DNA of 6,600 bases. Origin: an uncultured Actinomycetes bacterium. Its GTDB lineage: Bacteria; Actinomycetota; Thermoleophilia; Miltoncostaeales; Miltoncostaeaceae. The notes below the pieces were generated by a model, which saw nothing but the letters and a program-made list of their open reading frames with translations, made no database searches and was not told where the DNA came from. This document shows, piece after piece, positions 1 through 5,329 of the stretch (positions are counted from its first letter, which is position 1; each line of letters begins with the position of its first letter). Both the position numbers and the translations under genes were made by a program. Where the stretch lies: the NCBI GenBank assembly GCA_937862675.1, contig CALMEC010000032.1:1-6600 (forward strand), in the 5' to 3' direction.

Positions 1-25
1 CTCCCCACCGGTGTCCACGAGTTCG

Positions 26-59
26 CGACGGCCCGCCGCGACCCCAGGGCGGGCCGTCG
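26..59 (-). terminator. Strong hairpin after usp, probable terminator
   Basis: Perfect 12-bp inverted repeat: CGACGGCCCGCC at 26-37 pairs with GGCGGGCCGTCG at 48-59, with a 10-nt loop. It starts 5 nt after the stop codon of the minus-strand universal stress gene, the usual place for an intrinsic terminator. No T-run follows on the minus strand, so it would be the U-less type often seen in high-GC actinobacteria. It could equally protect the 3' end of the mRNA. Confidence 0.6.
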
Positions 60-64
60 TACGA

Positions 65-541
65 TCAGTCGCCGCTGTCGGGGCGGTGTACCACCAGGAT
101 CGATCCGTCGAAATGTGCGACCGTCGCGGCGCCGACGCTCCCGACGAGGTGACCCACCAGCCCACTGCGACGGTGAGAGCCCAGCACGATGAGACCCGCG
201 CCGTGCTCCGTGGCGGCGTCGACGAGCCCCTGCCACGTCGGGGCCGCATGCACCGCGAGGGGCCGGGCGCGGAAGCCCGCGGCATCGGCCAGCGACGCTC
301 CACGGGCCGCCGTCTGCTCGGCCGCGGCCTCGACCTCCTCCCCGGAGGCGGCGTGCAGATGCTTGCCGTCGACCGGCGTGAATCCGACGTCGGCCGGGTG
401 CCAGACGCAGACGACCAGCGCCTCCCGGCCGGGGGCCAGTTGCTCCCCGGCACGTGCGATGGCGTACTCGGCCAGGTCGGAGCCGTCGTAGGCGATGATC
501 ACCGGCCCGACGGGCCGGGGAGAAGTGGTGTCCGGTGCCAT
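65..541 (-). CDS. Universal stress protein, UspA family, single domain
   Basis: Encodes a 158-residue cytoplasmic protein with one Usp (Rossmann-like, nucleotide-binding) domain, a normal length for a single-domain member. The N-terminal strand and loop read VIIAYDGSDLAEYAI (residues 14-28), where the Asp of the DGS loop is a nucleotide contact in this family. The C-terminal signature GSHRRSGLVGHLVGSV (121-136) corresponds to the ATP-binding motif G-2x-G-9x-G-S/T, followed by the final strand SILVVH. The second glycine of the motif is Arg124 here, so ATP binding is likely but not certain. The ATG at 541 has an AAGGAG ribosome site (551-556, minus strand) inside the end of the transporter gene, whose stop lies 1 nt upstream. 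The two genes are therefore almost surely co-transcribed and translationally coupled. The role is inferred as stress survival; no substrate is known. The family call is firm, the specific function is not. Confidence 0.93.
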   Translation of the reverse strand: MAPDTTSPRPVGPVIIAYDGSDLAEYAIARAGEQLAPGREALVVCVWHPADVGFTPVDGKHLHAASGEEVEAAAEQTAARGASLADAAGFRARPLAVHAAPTWQGLVDAATEHGAGLIVLGSHRRSGLVGHLVGSVGAATVAHFDGSILVVHRPDSGD

Positions 542-542
542 C

Positions 543-2033
543 TCAGTCGGCTCCTTCCGTGACGGTCCGCGGAGGTGGCGGCGCCTGACGCCTCAGGCGG
601 GCGAAGAGCGGCGGCGACGGCCAGGCCGGCTTGCGGCCGCTGATGAACCCCTCGATGTCGGGTGCCTGTGGCCGCGCGCCTCCGACGACATAGGTCGCCA
701 CAGCCAGCACAGCGCCGACCACCGCGATCGCCAGGCCGATCCAGAGCGCGATGCGCACCCCCTCCGCGAAGTCGTCGCTGACCGATCTGGCGAAGTGGAC
801 GAAGATCGGGGCGATCATGAACGCGGCGACCGCCCGGAAGAGCTCGACGATGGCGAAGACCCGCTGGAGACTGAGCGAGCGCAGGGAGAAGCCCGCCACG
901 AACAGCGCGGGCGCGACCGTGGCACCGAGGCCGATGCCGGTGAGGAACGAGGCCACCAGAGCCAGGGGCTGGCTGGCGGGGACCTTGATCAGGAAGACGC
1001 CGATGCCGGCCGCCAGGAAGCCCATGCCGATCAGCGGCAGGTAGTGGAGGTAGACCTTGTCCAGGACGAGGCCGAGCAGGACGGCGGTGATCAGGGCGCC
1101 CCCGACCTCCGGGAGGTAGAGCAGGCCGACGTGGAGGGCGCTGTGATGCTGGGACAGGATGTCCGCCGTGAGCACCGTGGCCGACACCGACGCGGCGGCG
1201 GCGAACAGCGCGACGATGATGCCGGCGATCGGGATCGTGCTGCCCAGCATGTCGCGGATCGTGAGCAGCGGGTCCTTGGCCCGGTACTGGTAGACGACCA
1301 GCACGATGATCGCGAGGAGACCGCCCACGAGCGGCAGGATGGTGACCGGGCTGAGGAACGAGTGCGTGAGCAGCTGCGACGAGCCGAAGAAGGCGGCCAC
1401 GCAGCCGATGGCGGCGAGGCCCAGCGCCGGCAGGTCGCGCGGCGAGTCCGGGTCGGCCGGGGGAGCGTCCTCGAAGGTGAGAAGCGCGAGGATGAGCGCC
1501 AGGACGGCGATGCCGGAGACGGCCCAGAAGAGCGGCCGCCAGGCGTTCGCCTCGGCCTGAAGGCCGCCGATGGTCGGGCCGAGCGCGACGGCACCGAAGA
1601 TGCACATGTTCATGATCATCCCGGTGATACGCAGCTTGCTGGCCGGGAATCCGAGCGACAAGGGCGGCACCGCGGCGATCAGCAGGAGGCTGGTGCACAG
1701 CCCCGCCAGGACCTGGCCCGTGGAGTACATGACCACGTTCTGGGCGCTGGCGGTCACGATCGAACCGATGACCAGCACCACGGCGTAGAGCACCATCATG
1801 CGACGTTGCGGCAGGTGCTGGGCGAACTGCACGGCCAGCACGGTGCCCACCGCGTATGCGGCGTTGGCCAGACCGGCGCCCAGCGACAGGGCCTGGAGAC
1901 TGGTGTGGAGGTCACGCGCGATGATCGGCGTGACCGGCCCCACCGCGGCGGAGAGCGCCAGGTAGGGGATCAGCGCGGCCATGACCATGGTCGCCACCGC
2001 GGGGTAGCGACCGGCGAGCGGTCCCTGGCGCAT
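543..2033 (-). CDS. MFS transporter, 14-TM DHA2 (EmrB/QacA-type) family
   Basis: A 496-residue inner-membrane protein with about 14 hydrophobic helices, at roughly residues 13-36, 50-72, 78-98, 100-129, 134-158, 165-187, 204-230, 233-253, 269-292, 304-328, 333-354, 360-386, 397-420 and 430-457. Helix 5 carries GPTIGG (152-157), the antiporter 'motif C' of drug:H+ antiporters. The loop between helices 2 and 3 (QHLPQRR) is a degenerate motif A. Fourteen helices plus motif C indicate the DHA2 family, which expels drugs, dyes or metabolites using the proton gradient; the substrate cannot be read from sequence. I chose ATG at 2033. The in-frame GTG at 2135 lacks a ribosome site and would add an atypical Pro/His/Arg-rich extension. 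The 2033 start overlaps the stop of a leader ORF (TGATG). A divergent tetR and an operator-like palindrome upstream point to ligand-induced derepression. It is followed after 1 nt by a universal stress gene. Confidence 0.92.
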   Translation of the reverse strand: MRQGPLAGRYPAVATMVMAALIPYLALSAAVGPVTPIIARDLHTSLQALSLGAGLANAAYAVGTVLAVQFAQHLPQRRMMVLYAVVLVIGSIVTASAQNVVMYSTGQVLAGLCTSLLLIAAVPPLSLGFPASKLRITGMIMNMCIFGAVALGPTIGGLQAEANAWRPLFWAVSGIAVLALILALLTFEDAPPADPDSPRDLPALGLAAIGCVAAFFGSSQLLTHSFLSPVTILPLVGGLLAIIVLVVYQYRAKDPLLTIRDMLGSTIPIAGIIVALFAAAASVSATVLTADILSQHHSALHVGLLYLPEVGGALITAVLLGLVLDKVYLHYLPLIGMGFLAAGIGVFLIKVPASQPLALVASFLTGIGLGATVAPALFVAGFSLRSLSLQRVFAIVELFRAVAAFMIAPIFVHFARSVSDDFAEGVRIALWIGLAIAVVGAVLAVATYVVGGARPQAPDIEGFISGRKPAWPSPPLFARLRRQAPPPPRTVTEGAD

Positions 2034-2089
2034 CAGGCCGCCCCGATGCGGATGGGCTGCGAGGGGCGGGGCCGTGGCGATTGGAGCAT
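2033..2089 (-). CDS. 18-codon leader peptide coupled to the MFS transporter
   Basis: A short ORF between the transporter promoter region and the transporter start encodes MLQSPRPRPSQPIRIGAA. Its ATG at 2089 is preceded by GAGGA (minus strand) with a 7-nt spacer, a far better ribosome site than the transporter's own (only GGGGCGG-like). Its TGA stop (2033-2035) shares one base with the transporter ATG (2031-2033) as TGATG, the arrangement used for termination-reinitiation coupling. The peptide is basic and contains alternating Pro-Arg (PRPRP). It may simply lift translation of the transporter, or it may sense ribosome stalling as leader peptides of some resistance genes do; the second option is speculation. 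A conserved reading frame in relatives would be needed to confirm that it is translated. Confidence 0.5.
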   Translation of the reverse strand: MLQSPRPRPSQPIRIGAA

Positions 2090-2128
2090 GTGGAATTCCT
2101 CGGACGCGATCGATTGCAGGACGAGTTG

Positions 2129-2156
2129 ATAACACATAAACGGACAGTCATGTCCG
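2129..2156 (-). promoter_or_regulatory. Possible promoter of the leader-MFS-usp operon
   Basis: On the minus strand CGGACA (2151-2156) could be a -35 box and TGTTAT (2129-2134) a -10 box with a 16-nt spacer. The match is modest. The stretch 2090-2165 is clearly less GC-rich than its surroundings, as expected for a promoter. The start of transcription would fall near 2122, giving a leader of about 30 nt before the small ORF. The -35 box would lie inside the operator-like palindrome. Confidence 0.3.
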
Positions 2157-2157
2157 T
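2140..2157. promoter_or_regulatory. Inverted repeat, probable TetR operator
   Basis: ACGGACA-GTCA-TGTCCGT is a perfect 7-bp inverted repeat with a 4-nt spacer, lying between the divergent transporter and tetR genes. An 18-bp palindrome in such a region is typical for an operator bound by a TetR dimer. It overlaps the likely -35 region of the transporter promoter, consistent with repression. Assignment to this regulator is inferred from position. Confidence 0.6.
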
Positions 2158-2186
2158 ATATCCGCCCGAACCGGGACGAACGGTCC

Positions 2187-2215
2187 TGGACATGCACGTG
2201 AAGCACAGGGATACT
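2187..2215 (+). promoter_or_regulatory. Promoter of tetR, sigma-70-like
   Basis: TGGACA (2187-2192, five of six matches to TTGACA) is followed after exactly 17 nt by GATACT (2210-2215, four of six matches to TATAAT). Transcription would start near 2222, about 25 nt before the tetR GTG, which fits the ribosome site at 2236-2240. A single copy of the operator half-site TGTCCGT (2218-2224) covers the predicted start point, and GGACA lies within the -35 box, suggesting autoregulation. Confidence 0.5.
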
Positions 2216-2235
2216 TGTGTCCGTTTCGGCTGCAC

Positions 2236-2240
2236 GGAGG
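2236..2240 (+). promoter_or_regulatory. Ribosome binding site deciding the tetR start
   Basis: GGAGG sits 6 nt before GTG at 2247. The upstream in-frame GTG at 2217 has no such site and lies upstream of the predicted transcription start, so 2247 is the better start. Confidence 0.7.
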
Positions 2241-2246
2241 TGTCGG

Positions 2247-2825
2247 GTGACAGAGGGTGAGAGGACCACGGAGCGGCTTCGCAGCGATGCGCGGCGCAAT
2301 CGCGAGGCCATCCTGGAGGCCGGGCGCGAGCTCTTCACGGACACGGCGGACGTGGCCATGTGCCAGGTGGCCCGACGGGCCGGCGTCGGCCAGGCGACGC
2401 TCTACCGTCACTTCGCCGACCGTGACGCGCTGATCGCCGAGCTCATCGGTGAGCGCTTCGCGCGCATCCAGGACGTCGCCGCCGAGCACGACGGGGATCC
2501 CGATGCGTTCTTCGTCCTGATCCGCGCCCTGGTGGACGCGATCGCCGGTGTCTACGCGCTGGCGGAGATGGCACGCGACGATGCGCGCACCCACGAGCGC
2601 AAGCGCCGGAACCGGCTGATGATCACCGACCTGATCCGCGGGCCCATGCACGACGCGAAGACGGCCGGCACCCTGCGGCGCGACCTGTCGATCGACGATG
2701 TCTTCCTCATGATGAGGATGGCGCGTGGCGCCATGGTGGGCATGAACGGCGTCGCCGGCCGGACCGAGGCCGGCCACCGGGCGCTCGCGCTGATGATGGA
2801 CGCCGTCACCCCGCCGATCGCCTGA
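2247..2825 (+). CDS. TetR-family transcriptional regulator
   Basis: Encodes a 192-residue DNA-binding repressor-type protein, the usual TetR length. The N-terminal helix-turn-helix is clear: residues 20-56 run EAILEAGRELF, then VAMCQVARRAGVGQATLYRHF, followed by ADRDAL, closely matching the TetR consensus (A-G-V-x-x-x-T-L-Y-R-H-F). The remaining helical C-terminal part (about 65-190) would bind a ligand and dimerise; the ligand cannot be predicted. The start is GTG at 2247, set by GGAGG 6 nt upstream. It is transcribed away from the DHA2 transporter across a region with an operator-like palindrome, so it most likely represses that efflux operon and probably itself. The next gene (Ada-like) begins only 43 nt after its stop on the same strand, so some read-through into the DNA repair genes is possible. 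The family call is firm and the target is inferred. Confidence 0.93.
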   Translation: MTEGERTTERLRSDARRNREAILEAGRELFTDTADVAMCQVARRAGVGQATLYRHFADRDALIAELIGERFARIQDVAAEHDGDPDAFFVLIRALVDAIAGVYALAEMARDDARTHERKRRNRLMITDLIRGPMHDAKTAGTLRRDLSIDDVFLMMRMARGAMVGMNGVAGRTEAGHRALALMMDAVTPPIA

Positions 2826-2868
2826 CCGGCCCCGCATCCGTGTCGTCGCACCGCGGCGGGAGGTCAGA

Positions 2869-3168
2869 ATGACCGCCATGGGCATCCCACGCGAAGCCGC
2901 TTCGTGCGGCCGGGACGATCGCTACCTTCTGGTCGGCGCCGACGGGCGCATCCGGCGATCGGTCGTTCCAGGGACCCTGGGTGGCCACCGGCGGTCACGC
3001 ATCTACGGACGGCTGGACTGCCCCGCCGCGCTGCGCGCGCTCTCCCGCGGTGGCTACCGTGATCACCGCGTCTTCTTCGCCGACGCCGCCGATGCCCGGT
3101 CCGCCGGCTACCGCCCGTGTGCCGTCTGCCTGCCGGACGCCTACCGGCGCTGGAAGACGGCGGCATGA
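2869..3168 (+). CDS. Small stand-alone Ada-type metal-binding protein
   Basis: A 99-residue protein made almost only of a domain related to the zinc-binding N-terminal domain of Ada, which repairs methylphosphotriesters in DNA by transferring the methyl group to a cysteine. The C-terminal half is diagnostic: Cys51 in RLDCP, then HRVFFADAADARSAGYRPCAVC (residues 66-87), whose GYRPCxxC end matches Ada's GFRPCKRC. Cys84 and Cys87 would be two zinc ligands. Ada's first pair C-x3-C is reduced to the single Cys51; the fourth ligand might be Cys13, His40 or His66. There is no AraC or methyltransferase domain. ATG 2869 has GGGAGG with a 5-nt spacer. Its stop overlaps the start of the AlkA-like gene (ATGA), so the two are coupled and probably act in the same alkylation response. 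Whether it transfers methyl groups or only binds zinc and DNA is unknown. Confidence 0.8.
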   Translation: MTAMGIPREAASCGRDDRYLLVGADGRIRRSVVPGTLGGHRRSRIYGRLDCPAALRALSRGGYRDHRVFFADAADARSAGYRPCAVCLPDAYRRWKTAA

Positions 3169-4061
3169 GCGATCCCCGGTCGCCTCGACCGGATTCGGCC
3201 GGCGCGACGTTCACGGCCCGTGCCAACGGGTCCTTCGACGTGGCCGCCGCCGTGCGGATGCTGGCCGCTCACACCGTCCCGGGGGTCGACCGGCTCGACC
3301 CGGACACGGCCACCTACGAGCGGTCGCTTCGCGTCGCCGGAGTCGATCGGCGGATCCGTGTCCGGCTCACCGCCGACGGGGTGGCCGTCGACGTGGATCC
3401 CGACGACGACGACCACAGCGCGATCGCGGGCATCGTCCGGCACTGGTTCGATCTCGACACCGACGTGACGGCCGTCGACCGGCACCTGTCCTCCTCCGCC
3501 CATCTGGAGGAGGACGTCCGCCGACGACCGGGAGTGCGGATCACCCGGTACCCCGACGCCTTCGAGGCGATCTCCACGATCATCCTCGGCCAGGGCGTCT
3601 CGCTCGCCGCTTCCCGGACCGTCATGCGACGCCTCGTCACGGCGGCCGGCACGACGTCTCCACAGCCGTCGCTCCCGACCGCCGCGGACGTGGTCGCCCT
3701 GCCGGCCGGCACGCTCGGCCCCACGCTGGGCATTCCGGCCCGGAGAGCGGCGGCCCTGCACACCGTCGCCGGGCTCTTCGCCGACGGATACGCCCCTCGT
3801 GAGGACGGGCTGGAGCCGCTCGGCGCGATCCCGGGGATCGGACCGTGGACCCTGGACTCGTTCGCGCTTCGCGCGGGTATCGATGGGGACGCCTTCCCCG
3901 TGGGCGATGCGGTCCTCCACCGCATGCTGGAGGAGAAGAACCCGCGCGTCCTGACCGAGGTGGCCGCACTCTGGTCGCCCCACCGGGGCTATGCGGCGAT
4001 GCGACTGTGGACCTGGGACGCCACCGCCTCGACCAGGCCCGGGACCTCGACGTCCACGTGA
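3165..4061 (+). CDS. AlkA-like 3-methyladenine DNA glycosylase (HhH-GPD)
   Basis: A 298-residue protein resembling DNA-3-methyladenine glycosylase II, which removes alkylated bases from DNA in base excision repair. The N-terminal AlkA domain has FDVAAAVRMLAAHTVPGVD and YERSLRV (about 25-57). The central helix EAISTIILGQGVSLAASR (134-151) matches the family's A-I-L-G-Q-x-V-S. The helix-hairpin-helix IPGIGPWT (222-229) precedes the catalytic loop FPVGDAVLHRML, where Asp248 aligns with AlkA Asp238. WSPHRGYAAMRLW (270-282) fits the family's C-terminal region. Length is close to E. coli AlkA (282). The start is ATG 3165, overlapping the Ada-like stop by 4 nt, with GGAAG 8 nt upstream; an earlier ATG at 3117 lies well inside the preceding gene. 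In many actinobacteria AlkA is fused to Ada and AraC domains; here only the split Ada-like part is present. The last ten residues are low-complexity. Confidence 0.92.
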   Translation: MSDPRSPRPDSAGATFTARANGSFDVAAAVRMLAAHTVPGVDRLDPDTATYERSLRVAGVDRRIRVRLTADGVAVDVDPDDDDHSAIAGIVRHWFDLDTDVTAVDRHLSSSAHLEEDVRRRPGVRITRYPDAFEAISTIILGQGVSLAASRTVMRRLVTAAGTTSPQPSLPTAADVVALPAGTLGPTLGIPARRAAALHTVAGLFADGYAPREDGLEPLGAIPGIGPWTLDSFALRAGIDGDAFPVGDAVLHRMLEEKNPRVLTEVAALWSPHRGYAAMRLWTWDATASTRPGTSTST

Positions 4062-4171
4062 CGGAGCGGCCGGACACCCCTCTCGATACCGGCGTACCGG
4101 GCACACCGGCGCGACACGACCCCACCGGCGGGCCCGTCCGCGACACATGGACGGCGCACAGGACACCGCAG

Positions 4172-4573
4172 GTGGCAGCATGGCGAACGATGCCGCGCGC
4201 CGTCCGCTTCATACCCCCCATTCTCCTCATGGTGACGATATATCTGCTGTCATCACGGCAGAACCTCGGGACCGGCCTGGGCACATGGGACTACGTGCTG
4301 CGCAAGCTGGCCCACATGACCGAGTACGGCGTCCTCTGGTTCCTCTGGTGGTGGGCGTTCCGCTACCGGTACGCCGCCCTGGCGGCCGCGATCACCGTCC
4401 TCTATGCGGCCTCCGACGAGATCCACCAGCATTTCGTCCCCACCCGGCACGGCAGCCCGATCGACGTGCTCATCGACTCCACCGGCATCGTGATCGCCAT
4501 GATCATCGCCTTCCGCTGGCGCGACCGGCGCACTCGTCCCACCACGGCGGCGACACCCGGCACCGGCGCCTGA
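4172..4573 (+). CDS. VanZ-like family membrane protein
   Basis: A small protein of 133 residues with about four membrane helices (near residues 11-27, 42-64, 68-81, 96-114). It carries the VanZ-like pattern: YLLSS at the end of helix 1, RKLAHMTEYGVL (44-55, with Lys45, His48, Glu51, Tyr52), SDEIHQHFVPTRHGSPIDVLIDSTG (81-105, with Asp82, Glu83, His85, Gln86, Asp98, Asp102). VanZ itself gives low-level teicoplanin resistance in enterococci, but most relatives have no known role, so resistance should not be assumed. The start is uncertain. GTG 4172 has AGGA 8 nt upstream; ATG 4190 (127 residues) gives the most typical N-terminus but has no ribosome site; GTG 4058 would overlap the alkA stop (GTGA), but the added stretch has weaker GC at third positions and looks non-coding. 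It follows alkA by about 110 nt and may belong to its operon. Confidence 0.85.
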   Translation: MAAWRTMPRAVRFIPPILLMVTIYLLSSRQNLGTGLGTWDYVLRKLAHMTEYGVLWFLWWWAFRYRYAALAAAITVLYAASDEIHQHFVPTRHGSPIDVLIDSTGIVIAMIIAFRWRDRRTRPTTAATPGTGA

Positions 4574-4588
4574 TCAGCCACCTGCCGG
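4557..4588. terminator. Weak inverted repeat over the convergent gene ends
   Basis: CCGGCA (4557-4562) and TGCCGG (4583-4588) form 6-bp arms around a 20-nt loop that contains both stop codons of the converging VanZ-like and YaaA genes. It is the only candidate I see for a shared bidirectional terminator. It is short, with a long loop and no T-run, so it may be chance in GC-rich DNA. Confidence 0.25.
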
Positions 4589-5329
4589 AGGCACCACGTC
4601 CAGCACCCAGGGCCGTCCCGGACGCGACGGCGGCGTGAGATTGACGTCGAACGCGACGGAGAGGGCATCCGCCAGATCCACCGGCTCACGCGGGTCGAGA
4701 CCGTCCGAGAGGATCTCCCGCGCCACCAGGCCACGCGTGTGCTTGGCCATGTGTGACGCACCGGGCACGCGCACCTGGACCCAGCGGTCCGCGGCATCGT
4801 CCCGGGGCGTCCATGCCGCGGCATAGGCGGCGGACCGGCAGTCGACGATGAGCCCGCGCCCGGTCTCGCCCCGAAGCGCCTCCTCCAGGTGCGGTCGCCA
4901 CGCCGCCGCCAGCGGACCGACCCCCGGCAGGTCGACCCCCATCGACAACCGGAAGGCCGCGATGCGGTCACCGGTGCGCACGACCCCGTAGAGCGCCGAG
5001 AAGATCCACACCCAGCCCGCGGCACGCCGGCGAGCCGATGGGTCGAGCGACCCGAGGTCGAGCGCGTCGTAGAGCACACCGGTGTACGTCTGCCGTGCCC
5101 GGAGGGCGGGGGCCTCGCCAAGGACCGTGTTGCGACGGATCTCGTGGGCGACGCCCGCCCCGACGCCCAGGACCGCCGGGGCATCCGGTCGTCCGCTGAC
5201 CACGGCCAGGGCGGTGGCCACCTCGCGGCGCATGCCCGCGAGTCCGGAGAAGGACAGGGCGTCGACGTCGCTCGGCCGACCACGTCGCCCCGCCGCCTTT
5301 CCCTCCGACGGCGGGAGCAGGATCCTCAT
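4574..5329 (-). CDS. yaaA: YaaA family (UPF0246) peroxide-stress protein
   Basis: A 251-residue cytoplasmic protein of the YaaA/DUF328 family, of usual length. Family hallmarks appear in order: MRILLPPSEGK at the N-terminus (PPSEGK, residues 6-11), YTGVLYDAL (82-90), WIFSALYGVVRTGDRIAAFRLSMG (108-131), VDCRSAAYAAAW (162-173) and SHMAKHTRGLVAREIL (192-207). In E. coli YaaA is induced by OxyR, lowers free iron during peroxide stress and binds DNA, so protection against oxidative damage is the likely role. The start at ATG 5329 overlaps the stop of the upstream membrane gene by 4 nt (ATGA), and only a weak GGTGG precedes it, so translation is probably coupled. Its stop codon directly abuts that of the converging VanZ-like gene. 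The same frame stays open far upstream to 6586, but that part is the antisense-like shadow of the membrane gene. Confidence 0.93.
   Translation of the reverse strand: MRILLPPSEGKAAGRRGRPSDVDALSFSGLAGMRREVATALAVVSGRPDAPAVLGVGAGVAHEIRRNTVLGEAPALRARQTYTGVLYDALDLGSLDPSARRRAAGWVWIFSALYGVVRTGDRIAAFRLSMGVDLPGVGPLAAAWRPHLEEALRGETGRGLIVDCRSAAYAAAWTPRDDAADRWVQVRVPGASHMAKHTRGLVAREILSDGLDPREPVDLADALSVAFDVNLTPPSRPGRPWVLDVVPPAGG

Noticed and set aside
495..2129. Long plus-strand open frame opposite the MFS transporter
   Set aside because: Its translation is dominated by Arg, Asp, Gly, Gln, Glu and His with no domain, typical of the antisense of a GC-rich gene. The minus-strand frame has clear membrane helices and motif C.
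2034..2135. GTG 2135 as the transporter start
   Set aside because: No ribosome site, an unusual Pro/His/Arg-rich extension, and it lies close to or upstream of the predicted transcription start; ATG 2033 fits the coupled leader ORF.
2754..2774. 7-bp inverted repeat GCCGGCC/GGCCGGC near the end of tetR
   Set aside because: Lies inside coding sequence well before the stop, and such GC arms are expected by chance at this composition.
3141..4181. Minus-strand open frame of about 346 codons opposite alkA
   Set aside because: No recognisable domain and a shadow-type composition; the plus strand encodes a clear AlkA-like protein over the same bases.
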